Assembly (NCBI GenBank): GCA_020845575.1 | Contig: JADLFL010000012.1 | Coordinates: 62,001-126,000, forward strand | Direction: 5' to 3' | DNA length: 64,000 nucleotides | Source: Acidobacteriota bacterium | Lineage (GTDB): Bacteria; Acidobacteriota; Vicinamibacteria; Vicinamibacterales; Vicinamibacteraceae | Shown: piece by piece, positions 56,932 through 64,000 of the stretch | How positions within the stretch are numbered: the first letter of the stretch is position 1 | How the letters are laid out: each line of letters opens with the position of its first letter | Translations under genes and position numbers: made by a program | The notes under the pieces: model-generated | The model's database searches: none | The model's input: the letters and a program-made list of their open reading frames with translations, nothing else | What the model was told of the DNA's origin: nothing

Positions 56932-56963
56932 GTGCAGGGGCGACGCATGCGTCGCCCCTGCAC
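56932..56963. repeat. 32-bp perfect palindrome (dispersed-type or bidirectional terminator)
   Basis: Two 16-base arms with no spacer; the left arm reads GTGCAGGGGCGACGCA. It sits between convergent genes, one base after the stop of the small membrane gene. A second inverted repeat, CGGGCT-tc-AGCCCG, follows at 56983-56996. The form matches widely dispersed GGGGCGACGCATGCGTC-type intergenic repeats. It may also end transcription from both sides. Confidence 0.7.
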
Positions 56964-57005
56964 CGTGTTTCGATGGAGCGAGCGGGCTTCAGCCCGTTCG
57001 ACGAT

Positions 57006-58034
57006 TCACAGCGCGCGCATCAGGAAGCGCGTCAGCCAGTAGCCATCGAGGTACTTGAACGGCGTCTTGCCCGTGCTGTAGTGGCCGCACGGCAGGACCG
57101 CGACCTGGTGCGGAATCCCGCGGTCGCGGAACTCCTTGACGAATGCCTTGGACAGCCGCAACGGAAACGTGGTGTCGTACCGCGCGTACACCAGCAGCGT
57201 CTTCAGGTGCCGCATGCGATCCATGTAGGGCTGCGGGCTGATCGGGGCCCAGATGCGGCGCAGCGTGTCGAGGTCCACATGACCGTCGAGTCCCTGGCGC
57301 ACGTGCTGTGTGGACAACCCTTCCCACACGACGTCAGCAAAGTGCGGCGAGACGTGATTGAGCGCCGCCGCCTTGATCCGCGGTTCGTGCGCCGCCGTCA
57401 GCATGGACAGGCACGACCCGAGGCTCGTGCCGCAGATGCCGATCGACGAATACCCCTGCGCGTGCAGCCAGCCCACCGCACGCCTGGCGTCGAGCACGGC
57501 CTGCCGGCACACCTGAAGCGTCCGTCCCACGTTGCTGCTGACGATGTAGTCGGCGCGCAGCAGTTCGGGGGGCATGCGCCAGTCGTGATACGGCTTGCTC
57601 AGACGCAGCGCCGTCAGGCCCGCCCTGTTGAACAGGCGGCACAGGCCCACGTGCCCGTCCGCGTCCGCGTTCCACTGCGGCAGCACCACCACCGCGCGCC
57701 CGCGATCCTCGCGTGCCTTGTACAACCGCGCATGGACGATGTTGTTCTCGGCGTGCGGCGTGACGACTTCGCTCGGGAAGCGCAGGTGGCCCTGCGCGTC
57801 GATGGTGCAGTCGACCGGGTCGGCATCGGTGCTCGCGAAGAACTGCTCGCTGTGCGCAACAGCCCACGCCGCATACCGTTCCAGCGCCTCCGCCGTGGCG
57901 CTCGCGTGAGGCGTCTCCGGCGCGTGCGGGAGGTCACGCGCCCAGTCACGACCCCAGTCGAACTCGCGAACGATACGCGTGGTCGTGCGGTTATGGAGAG
58001 ACCGCTCCCACCGATCGAAGGTCCAGCGCAGCAT
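57006..58034 (-). CDS. Alpha/beta hydrolase (ABHD18-like)
   Basis: A 342-residue protein starting at ATG 58034, one base inside the amidase stop. The serine-hydrolase triad is visible: nucleophile elbow GTSLGSC, acid in VYARYDTTFPL, and His in PCGHYSTGKTPFKY. The long N-terminal cap and the WRMPPELLRADYIVSSNVGRT stretch resemble the ABHD18/DUF2048-type hydrolases. The substrate is unknown. Coupled to the amidase, it may act on the same class of ester or amide. Confidence 0.85.
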   Translation of the reverse strand: MLRWTFDRWERSLHNRTTTRIVREFDWGRDWARDLPHAPETPHASATAEALERYAAWAVAHSEQFFASTDADPVDCTIDAQGHLRFPSEVVTPHAENNIVHARLYKAREDRGRAVVVLPQWNADADGHVGLCRLFNRAGLTALRLSKPYHDWRMPPELLRADYIVSSNVGRTLQVCRQAVLDARRAVGWLHAQGYSSIGICGTSLGSCLSMLTAAHEPRIKAAALNHVSPHFADVVWEGLSTQHVRQGLDGHVDLDTLRRIWAPISPQPYMDRMRHLKTLLVYARYDTTFPLRLSKAFVKEFRDRGIPHQVAVLPCGHYSTGKTPFKYLDGYWLTRFLMRAL

Positions 58035-59368
58035 CACGCGCGATCCTGCGTCAGCAAGGCTTCGACGCCGCGTGCCGCGGCCACGAGCGATGCCGTGTCG
58101 CGGCCGACCAGTTGCAGGCTGGCGGGCCACCCATCCGGCGTGGTCCCCACCGGCAGCACGATGGCCGGGTGCCGGGACATGTTGAACGGTTGCGTGAGGC
58201 GCAGCATCGCCACGCGCGTTGGTTCATCGTCGCGGTCCGGCCACGTGACGTGCGTCTGCCCGAGTCGCGGCGGGGTGATCGCCATGCCGGGAAGGGCGAG
58301 GACGTCGACGCGTGTCAGCAACGCCGATACCTCCTCTTCGATGCGGCGACGGACGTCGAGCGCCTCCGCATACGTATCGTCGGATGGCCGCTCCGCTGTC
58401 GACAGGCGATGGCGAACGGCCGGGGTGTAGGCCGCGCCGTGCTCGGCGAGTCGGGGCGTGTGAAAATCGAGCGCCTCTCGAATCACGATCGTGCCGTATG
58501 CGGGCGCGACGAGTGGGGCGGTGACCAGGGACATGTCGGTACGAGAAGCGCCTGCCGCGTGCAGGGCGTCGAGTGCCGCATCGATGCGACCGCCGATGGC
58601 TGCATCGACAGCCTGCCAGCCGACCGTGCGGAGGACGCCGATGGCGAGGCCTCGCACGTCGCGCGGCGGCGGGCAGGGGGGGATCGCGCGCGATCGGATG
58701 GCCTGGAGCATCAGCCACGCGTCCTCGACGCTCGTGGCAAGTGGACCCACGCAATCCAGCGTCGGGCTGAGCGGTACGACGCCTGTCAGCGACACCTCAC
58801 TCCACGCGGGCTTCAGGCCGACGAGACCGCACGCGGCAGACGGGATGCGGATCGAGCCCCCCGTGTCGGAACCGATGGCCGCGTGACTCATGCCCGTGGC
58901 TACCGCCACCGCCGCGCCGCCGCTCGACCCGCCCGCCGAATGCGCTGCATCACGCGGGTGTCGTACCGGACCGAATCCCGAGTCCTCGCTGGTCGTGCCC
59001 AGCGCGAACTCGTGCATGTTGGTACGCCCGAGGAGCACGGGTCCGTGCTCACGCAGATACGCCACCGCCGGCGCATCCGTCGTGGCGACGGCCGTCATGG
59101 ATTGCGATCCGGCCGTGGTGACACACCCCTGCTGGTCGAGGAGGTCCTTCAGCGAGATCGGTACGCCGTGCAGGACACCGCGATCGTGGCCGGCACGCAA
59201 TGCCGAGTCGGCGGCGTCGGCGTCTCGACGCGCCCCGGCAGGGTCGACGAACGTGAACGCGTTGGTGACCGGCTGCCACTGTTCGATACGCTCGAGGCAT
59301 CGTTCGACGAGGTCACGTGCGCGCACGCGACCCTCTCGCATGTCGCGTGCTGTCGTCGCCAGGGCCAT
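58034..59368 (-). CDS. Amidase signature-family enzyme
   Basis: A 444-residue protein starting MALATTARDMREGR. The Ser-cisSer-Lys triad is present: Lys in PISLKDLLDQQG (about 76), the Gly/Ser-rich GGSSGGAAVAVATG and the nucleophile in GSDTGGSIRIPSAACG. The end QLVGRDTASLVAAARGVEAL is typical of the family. It hydrolyses amide bonds; GatA (the amidotransferase subunit) is a less likely alternative because no gatB or gatC is nearby. It is divergent from pyruvate kinase. Confidence 0.88.
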   Translation of the reverse strand: MALATTARDMREGRVRARDLVERCLERIEQWQPVTNAFTFVDPAGARRDADAADSALRAGHDRGVLHGVPISLKDLLDQQGCVTTAGSQSMTAVATTDAPAVAYLREHGPVLLGRTNMHEFALGTTSEDSGFGPVRHPRDAAHSAGGSSGGAAVAVATGMSHAAIGSDTGGSIRIPSAACGLVGLKPAWSEVSLTGVVPLSPTLDCVGPLATSVEDAWLMLQAIRSRAIPPCPPPRDVRGLAIGVLRTVGWQAVDAAIGGRIDAALDALHAAGASRTDMSLVTAPLVAPAYGTIVIREALDFHTPRLAEHGAAYTPAVRHRLSTAERPSDDTYAEALDVRRRIEEEVSALLTRVDVLALPGMAITPPRLGQTHVTWPDRDDEPTRVAMLRLTQPFNMSRHPAIVLPVGTTPDGWPASLQLVGRDTASLVAAARGVEALLTQDRA

Positions 59369-59453
59369 CGAACCACGATACCCCAACGACCTCGCCGTGT
59401 GGCAGCCCCGATGCCGACACGATAGACTCGCCCCCCAACGTGCTCCTGAGACC

Positions 59454-60872
59454 ATGAGACAGACTCGCATCATCGCCACGCTCGGTCCGTCGAGTGCCAC
59501 GCCAGAGATGATTCCCGCGCTCGTGGCGGCAGGCGTCGACATCTTCAGGTTGAACTTCTCGCACGGCACGCACGATCAACACGCCCTGGCCATGCGGATG
59601 GTCCGTGAGTCGGCGGCGGCCGCCGCTCGGCACGTCGCCGTGCTGCAGGATCTCAGCGGCCCGAAGATCAGGACCGGACGACTCCCGGGCGGATCGCCGA
59701 TCGCTCTCCCGAAGGGCTCGCGTCTCAGAATTACCACCGGCGACGACGAGGGGCGCGACGGACACGTGTTCACCACGTTCGCGGGCCTGGCGTCCTCGGT
59801 CGCCGCCGGCATGCGGCTGTTGCTGGACGATGGTGCGCTGGAACTGCGCGTGGATGGGACCGACGGGACGACGATCGACACCACGGTGCTCGTCGGCGGC
59901 ATGCTCGGGCAGCACAAGGGCATCAACGCACCCGACGTGCAGCTGCCCGCATCGGCGCTCACCGACAAGGATCTCGCGGACCTGCGGTTCGGTGTCTCGA
60001 TCGGTGTCGACATCGTCGCCTTGAGCTTCGTGCAGACGGTCGACGACCTCACCCGCACGCGCGATGCGCTGCGCGACGCGGGGGGCGACGAGATCGCGCT
60101 CATCGCCAAGATCGAGCGGCCGCAGGCGGTGGAGAACCTCGCGTCTCTGCTCGATGCGTGCGACGGCGTGATGGTGGCGCGAGGCGATCTCGGCAACGAG
60201 ATGCCGTTGCACAGCGTGCCACGTGCCCAGAAGGTGATCACGCAGCTCGCCCAGGAAGCGGGCAAGCCCGTGATCGTGGCCACGCAGGTGCTCGAGTCGA
60301 TGCGCGCCAACCCCAGGCCGACCCGCGCCGAGGTGAGCGACGCGGCCAACGCCGTCGACGACTCGGTGGATGCCGTCATGCTGTCGGGGGAGACGGCGAG
60401 CGGCCTCTATCCCGTCGAGGCCGTGCGCGTGCTCGACGCCGTCATCCGCGACGCCGAGTCGCTCGGCCCGCGCCCGCGTGCGTCCTTCAACGCGGGCATC
60501 CTGGGCGTGCCGCACAACCGAGCGCTCTGCGAGGCCGCCGTCACGCTCGCGCACGCCGGTCGCGCCGAGGCCATCGTCGCCGTCACGCGCCATGGCAAGA
60601 CCGCACGCGTGCTCGCGGCCCTGCGGCCCGGGCTGCCGATCCACGCCGTCACGGCCGACGACCGCGTGGCGCGGCGGCTGATCCTGTATCGAGGTGTCTG
60701 GTCGATCGTGGTGGACAGGGCCGTGCTGGACACCCCGGATGGCATCGAGGTGGAACGGCGGCTCGTGGCGATGGGCGTGCTGCGCAGCGGTGAGCCGATC
60801 GTCTTCGTGAGCATCCATGCCGACCTCACGCGGCCGGACGCCAACTTCCTGCGGATTCGTCGCGTCGGCTGA
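59454..60872 (+). CDS. pyk: Pyruvate kinase
   Basis: A 472-residue protein. Family landmarks are RQTRIIATLGPSS, FRLNFSHG (about 31-38), DLSGPKIRTG, LPASALTDKDLADL, IAKIERPQAVEN (catalytic Lys), VARGDLGNEMP, and the C-terminal regulatory domain from about 340 (AVTRHGKTARVLAALRPG). It converts phosphoenolpyruvate and ADP to pyruvate and ATP. No clear ribosome-binding sequence precedes the ATG. It is close to the amidase promoter and ends four bases before the convergent SRPBCC gene. Confidence 0.95.
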   Translation: MRQTRIIATLGPSSATPEMIPALVAAGVDIFRLNFSHGTHDQHALAMRMVRESAAAAARHVAVLQDLSGPKIRTGRLPGGSPIALPKGSRLRITTGDDEGRDGHVFTTFAGLASSVAAGMRLLLDDGALELRVDGTDGTTIDTTVLVGGMLGQHKGINAPDVQLPASALTDKDLADLRFGVSIGVDIVALSFVQTVDDLTRTRDALRDAGGDEIALIAKIERPQAVENLASLLDACDGVMVARGDLGNEMPLHSVPRAQKVITQLAQEAGKPVIVATQVLESMRANPRPTRAEVSDAANAVDDSVDAVMLSGETASGLYPVEAVRVLDAVIRDAESLGPRPRASFNAGILGVPHNRALCEAAVTLAHAGRAEAIVAVTRHGKTARVLAALRPGLPIHAVTADDRVARRLILYRGVWSIVVDRAVLDTPDGIEVERRLVAMGVLRSGEPIVFVSIHADLTRPDANFLRIRRVG

Positions 60873-60875
60873 CGC

Positions 60876-61379
60876 TCACGCGTCGGGCGTGTCGCGCGTG
60901 GGTGCGTCTTCGAGATGCGCTTTCAGCGCCGCCAGCGCCGCCAGCCAGCGCGTGCCCATCACGCGGTAGTAGCGTTGCCAGCGCGGACTGTCGTCGCAGC
61001 CGTTCTGGTGCACGCGCAGTCGCGTGCCGGTGTCGATCGGTTCGCACGTGACGTCCAGCGCCATCGGCCCGACCGGATCGCCCTTGGGCGGAATCCAGTA
61101 CGCGTCGGCGAGGAAGAACTCGCGGCCGGGGCGTACGTCGATGACCATGCCGTAGAACGTGCCGCCGAACGGACCGATCAGGGGATCGGCGCCGGCGTCG
61201 ACCGGCCACTCCACGGCGAAGACACCGAGCGGCGTCGGCGTGGTGACCGAGCCGCATGTGCCCCACCACGCCCGCAGCGCCGACGCATCGAAGAAGGCCG
61301 CGTGGACGGCCTCCGGCGGCGCGCCTATCTCGATGGATGCGTCGAACGTCGATGGGTCGGGCGACGCGGCGGCGCTCAT
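60876..61379 (-). CDS. SRPBCC (AHSA1-like) domain protein
   Basis: A 167-residue protein from ATG 61379. The fold pattern is typical: FDASIEIGAPPEAVHAAFFD, RAWWGT, GGTFYGMVIDVRPGREFFLADAY and RLRVHQNGCDD, followed by a helix with RYYRVMGTRWLAALAALKAHLE. These are ligand-binding proteins, many stress-linked; the ligand is unknown. Its start faces the leader of the threonine-family operon, so the 60-base gap contains both promoters. Confidence 0.82.
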   Translation of the reverse strand: MSAAASPDPSTFDASIEIGAPPEAVHAAFFDASALRAWWGTCGSVTTPTPLGVFAVEWPVDAGADPLIGPFGGTFYGMVIDVRPGREFFLADAYWIPPKGDPVGPMALDVTCEPIDTGTRLRVHQNGCDDSPRWQRYYRVMGTRWLAALAALKAHLEDAPTRDTPDA

Positions 61380-61439
61380 GGCGCCGGAGTATGACACGCG
61401 GCGGCTCTTGCCAGGCGGCCGGCGTCGCGGCTACGCTAT

Positions 61440-61532
61440 ATGACCGTGACGCGCCGCACCACCATCATTACCGTGACCACTCGAAAGCGGGAACTCGATT
61501 CCGCGCGCGGGTGGCTCGTGTACGCGTCCTGA
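61440..61532 (+). CDS. Thr/Ile-rich leader peptide
   Basis: A 30-residue reading frame, MTVTRRTTIITVTT followed by RKRELDSARG and six more residues. Of its first 14 residues, seven are Thr and two are Ile. No Shine-Dalgarno sequence is obvious; GTG 61446 is an alternative start. Its stop codon lies 103 bases upstream of asd. The content is what a threonine-attenuated operon needs: ribosomes would stall here when charged Thr-tRNA is scarce. Confidence 0.75.
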   Translation: MTVTRRTTIITVTTRKRELDSARGWLVYAS

Positions 61533-61605
61533 GCTCGACAAGCTCTCATTCACAAGCGTACGTGCACCACGAGAACCCGCCGCGCGGCCCGCGCTGGCGG
61601 GTTTT
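61501..61605 (+). terminator. Attenuator: terminator with competing antiterminator
   Basis: AACCCGCC (61574-61581) pairs with GGCGGGTT (61596-61603), followed by a T-run, giving an intrinsic terminator 30 bases before asd. The upstream segment CCGCGCGCGGGT (61501-61512, inside the leader peptide codons) can pair with 61575-61587, with one bulged base, and would remove the 5' arm of the terminator. The pairing region lies about 20 bases beyond the last Thr codon. Confidence 0.78.
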
Positions 61606-61635
61606 GTCGTTGATGGCGGACGAAACGAGGATTCG

Positions 61636-62682
61636 ATGTCGTCTCGAGTAGAAGTGGGCGTGCTCGGTGCCACGGGCACCGTGGGCCAACAGTTCGTGAG
61701 GTTGCTGGCGCGGCATCCGTGGTTCGACGCCACCTGGCTGGCCGGCAGCGACAGGTCGGCGGGCCGGCCGTATGGTGAGGCCGCGAACTGGAAGCTCTCC
61801 ACGCCGATGCCTGACGCCGCGGCGGCGCGCGTCGTACAGTCGCCGGTGCCGGGTACCGGCCCGAAGCTGGTGTTCTCGGCGCTCGACGCCAACGTGGCTG
61901 GCGAGATCGAACGCGCCTTCGCCGAAGCCGGACACATCGTGGTGAGCAACGCGCGCAACCACCGGATGGATCCGCTGGTGCCGCTGCTCATCCCGGAGAT
62001 CAACCCGGATCATCTCCAGTTGCTCGCACGGCAGCGCACCGACTACGGCTGGAAGGGCGGCATCGTCACCAACTCCAACTGCTCGACGATGTTTCTGGCC
62101 ATGGCACTGGCGCCGTTGCGGACGTTCGGCCTGACGTCGTGCAACGTCGTGACGTTGCAGGCCGTGTCTGGCGCCGGCTATCCCGGCGTGCCGTCGCTGG
62201 ACATCCTCGGCAACGTCGTCCCGTTCATCGGCGGCGAGGAAGAGAAGCTCGAAATCGAGCCGCAGAAGATCCTCGGCGGCCTCGCCGGCGATCATGTCGA
62301 GCCGCATCCCGTAGTCATCAGCGCGCACACCACCCGCGTCCCCGTCATCGACGGCCACACGGAGATGATCTCGATCGACTTTGCCAACGCTGTTGCGGCG
62401 GCCGACATCCGTGCGGCGTTCGCCGCGTTCCGGGGAATTCCGCAGGAACTTGCGTTGCCGTCGGCGCCCGCGCAGCCGCTGGTCTATCTCGAAGCCGACA
62501 ATCGCCCGCAGCCGCGCCTCGACGTCGAACGCGACAACGGGATGGCCGTGTTCCTCGGCCGTCTCCGACCCTGTCCCGTACTGCAGCACAAGTTCGTGGC
62601 GCTCGGCCACAACACGGTGCGCGGCGCGGCCGGCGCCGCGCTGCTCAACGCCGAGTTGATGCAGGCGCAAGGCCTGCTCTGA
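61636..62682 (+). CDS. asd: Aspartate-semialdehyde dehydrogenase
   Basis: A 348-residue protein. The NADP fold opens with GVLGATGTVGQQFVRLL (about 8-24). The catalytic Cys is in NSNCSTMFLAMALAPL, and the base and substrate loop is in SAHTTRVPVIDGHTE. The longer fungal/archaeal-type form (DILGNVVPFIGGEEEKLEIE) is used rather than the short Gram-negative form. It reduces beta-aspartyl phosphate to the semialdehyde, the branch point to Thr, Met, Lys and Ile. The leader and attenuator directly upstream control it. Confidence 0.94.
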   Translation: MSSRVEVGVLGATGTVGQQFVRLLARHPWFDATWLAGSDRSAGRPYGEAANWKLSTPMPDAAAARVVQSPVPGTGPKLVFSALDANVAGEIERAFAEAGHIVVSNARNHRMDPLVPLLIPEINPDHLQLLARQRTDYGWKGGIVTNSNCSTMFLAMALAPLRTFGLTSCNVVTLQAVSGAGYPGVPSLDILGNVVPFIGGEEEKLEIEPQKILGGLAGDHVEPHPVVISAHTTRVPVIDGHTEMISIDFANAVAAADIRAAFAAFRGIPQELALPSAPAQPLVYLEADNRPQPRLDVERDNGMAVFLGRLRPCPVLQHKFVALGHNTVRGAAGAALLNAELMQAQGLL

Positions 62683-62691
62683 GGTGTCGCC

Positions 62692-64000
62692 ATGGTCGTG
62701 ATGAAGTTCGGCGGCACGTCGGTCAAGGATGCCGATGCCATCAGGCGCCTCGCCGGCATCGTCTCGCGCGAAAGCCGGGTGAGCGGCGCGCCAGTGGTAG
62801 TGGTGTCGGCGATGTCGGGCATCACGGATCAACTGCTGGATGCCGTGGCGGCGGTGGAGCGCGGTGATGCGGCGGGCGCGTCACTGAAGGTGAACGCGAT
62901 GCGCGACAGACATCGCGCGGCGGCCGAAACCCTGCTCGGTGCCGGTGAGGAGCGCGACATCGTCATCGACGCGCTCGAACGGCAGTGGCGCGACACGGCG
63001 TCGCTGCTGCACGCGATGGCGGTCCTGCGCGAGGTCTCGCCGCGATCGCGCGACGCCGTTGTCGCGATGGGCGAACTGGCCAGTTCGCGACTGGTCGCGG
63101 CGGCACTCACCGATCTCGGCGTGCCGGCGCAGTTGGTCGACGCGCGTGAGGTGCTCGTCACGAGCGATGAGCACGGACAGGCGCGACCGGATCAGGCGTC
63201 GACCGCGGCGCGCCTCCGCGATCTCGTGCTGCCGCTCTCGCGTACCGGCGTGGCAGCGGTGCTCGGCGGCTTCATCGGCGCCACGCGCGAAGGCGTGACG
63301 ACGACGCTGGGGCGTGGCGGTTCGGACTACTCGGCATCGCTGTTCGGTGCAGGGATTGGCGCGGCAGAGATCCAGATCTGGACCGACGTCGACGGCATGC
63401 TCACGGCGGATCCCCGCGTGGTGCAGGGCGCGCGTCCGCTCCTCGCGCTGTCGTTCGCGGAGGCATCCGAGCTTGCGTACTTCGGCGCCAAGGTGCTGCA
63501 TCCGAGCACGATCGCGCCGGCGGTCACCGACGGCATTCCGGTGCGCATCCTCAACTCGCACAGGCCCGACGTGGCGGGCACCACCATCACGGCGAACCCG
63601 CCGCTGCCCGACGCGCCGCTCACGGGCCTTGCGTGCAAGCGCGACATCACCGTCATCGACATCCGATCGTCGATGATGCTCGCGGCCTACGGCTTCATGC
63701 GCCGAGTGTTCGAGGTGTTCGAACGCTATCGCACATCCGTCGACGTCATCACCACGTCGGAAGTGAGCGTGTCGATCACGATCGAAGACCGTCGCGCCCT
63801 CGACGACATCGTGAGCGACCTCTCCGCGTTCGCGGAGGTTGGCGTCGAATCGGAAATGGCGCTGCTCTGCGCCGTCGGCGAGCGGCTGCGTCTGGAACCC
63901 GGCCTTGCCGCGCGCGTGCTCGGTGCGCTCGACGAGTTCCCGCTGCGGATGGTGTCGCAGGCGGGTGCCCGTCGCAACCTCACGGTGGTGTTGCCGCAGT
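62692..64000 (+). CDS. lysC: Aspartokinase (class resembling E. coli LysC), partial
   Basis: At least 436 residues, open at the window edge; ATG 62692 is preceded by GAGGTG. The kinase part shows VVMKFGGTSVKDAD (start), VVVVSAMSGITDQLL, TTLGRGGSDYSASL (about 204-217), IQIWTDVDGMLTADPRVV and ASELAYFGAKVLHPST. ACT domains follow from about 310 (ITVIDIRSSMMLAAYGFMRRVFEVFERYRTSVDVITTSEVSVS). The match is to the lysine-sensitive E. coli LysC subgroup, although the leader signals Thr/Ile. A bifunctional extension cannot be excluded past the edge. Confidence 0.92.
   Translation, partial: MVVMKFGGTSVKDADAIRRLAGIVSRESRVSGAPVVVVSAMSGITDQLLDAVAAVERGDAAGASLKVNAMRDRHRAAAETLLGAGEERDIVIDALERQWRDTASLLHAMAVLREVSPRSRDAVVAMGELASSRLVAAALTDLGVPAQLVDAREVLVTSDEHGQARPDQASTAARLRDLVLPLSRTGVAAVLGGFIGATREGVTTTLGRGGSDYSASLFGAGIGAAEIQIWTDVDGMLTADPRVVQGARPLLALSFAEASELAYFGAKVLHPSTIAPAVTDGIPVRILNSHRPDVAGTTITANPPLPDAPLTGLACKRDITVIDIRSSMMLAAYGFMRRVFEVFERYRTSVDVITTSEVSVSITIEDRRALDDIVSDLSAFAEVGVESEMALLCAVGERLRLEPGLAARVLGALDEFPLRMVSQAGARRNLTVVLPQ

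Noticed and set aside
56973-58430. 485-codon plus-strand frame
   Set aside because: It lies opposite the ABHD18-like hydrolase and amidase, both with intact catalytic motifs. Its composition is typical of a shadow.
58034-59368. Amidase as GatA of the tRNA amidotransferase
   Set aside because: No gatB or gatC is adjacent, and the partner gene is an alpha/beta hydrolase. The general amidase call is safer.
61408-61437. TTGCCA and TACGCT as the leader promoter
   Set aside because: With 18-bp spacing the transcript would begin a few bases after the leader ATG. It is possible only if GTG 61446 is the start, so it is not called.

Overview
This is a very GC-rich bacterial chromosome segment. It is dense with ATGA- and GTGA-type gene overlaps and with secreted or lipoprotein enzymes: DUF1080, Gfo/Idh/MocA, amidohydrolases, GH43, MA-like peptidases, a kinase/ECF pair and a DUF4143 ATPase. 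Together with the codon bias this suggests an Acidobacteriota genome, probably Vicinamibacteria (Luteitalea-like). That placement is inference; no rRNA or other marker in the window settles it.

Layout. 1-2.4 kb: two minus-strand genes, one a frameshifted secreted pseudoprotease cut by the window edge. 2.5-10.8 kb: a tight seven-gene plus-strand operon (PEP-hydrolase-like TIM barrel, UPF0261/Tm-1-like protein, alpha/beta hydrolase, Gfo/Idh oxidoreductase, DUF2207 membrane protein, double DUF1080 protein, RsmH-type methyltransferase). 10.8-12.6 kb: a DUF4143 ATPase behind a large palindrome, and a GNAT acetyltransferase. 12.6-16.7 kb: a matB/matC-like malonate pair divergent from a regulator that joins an IclR-type HTH to a sugar-binding-protein fold. 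16.8-31.4 kb: mixed metabolism and signalling, including a REC-REC-CheX protein, a secreted triple RidA protein, a vWA/lipoprotein/kinase cluster facing an ECF sigma factor, amidohydrolases, GH43 and a metallopeptidase.

31.5-35.7 kb is an accessory islet. It holds vapBC, an RHH/PIN pair, a decayed RHH/PIN pair, higBA, a truncated second higA tail in a 186-bp direct repeat, two related 26-codon micro-ORFs, and the C-terminal remnant of a serine recombinase running into tRNA-Ala(GGC). It looks like the scar of repeated integration at that tRNA. Each toxin-antitoxin unit has its own short palindrome at the promoter.

35.7-61.4 kb returns to core-type content: a degenerate GGDEF protein, a 1348-residue secreted propeller protein, periplasmic asparaginase, AddB/AddA recombination nucleases, an Mrp carrier, two M16 peptidases, a serine hydrolase with an amidase, and pyruvate kinase. 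61.4-64 kb is aspartate-family biosynthesis (asd and aspartokinase). It is preceded by a Thr/Ile-rich leader peptide, an intrinsic terminator and a competing antiterminator pairing, which is a complete transcription-attenuation device and the most striking regulatory find here.
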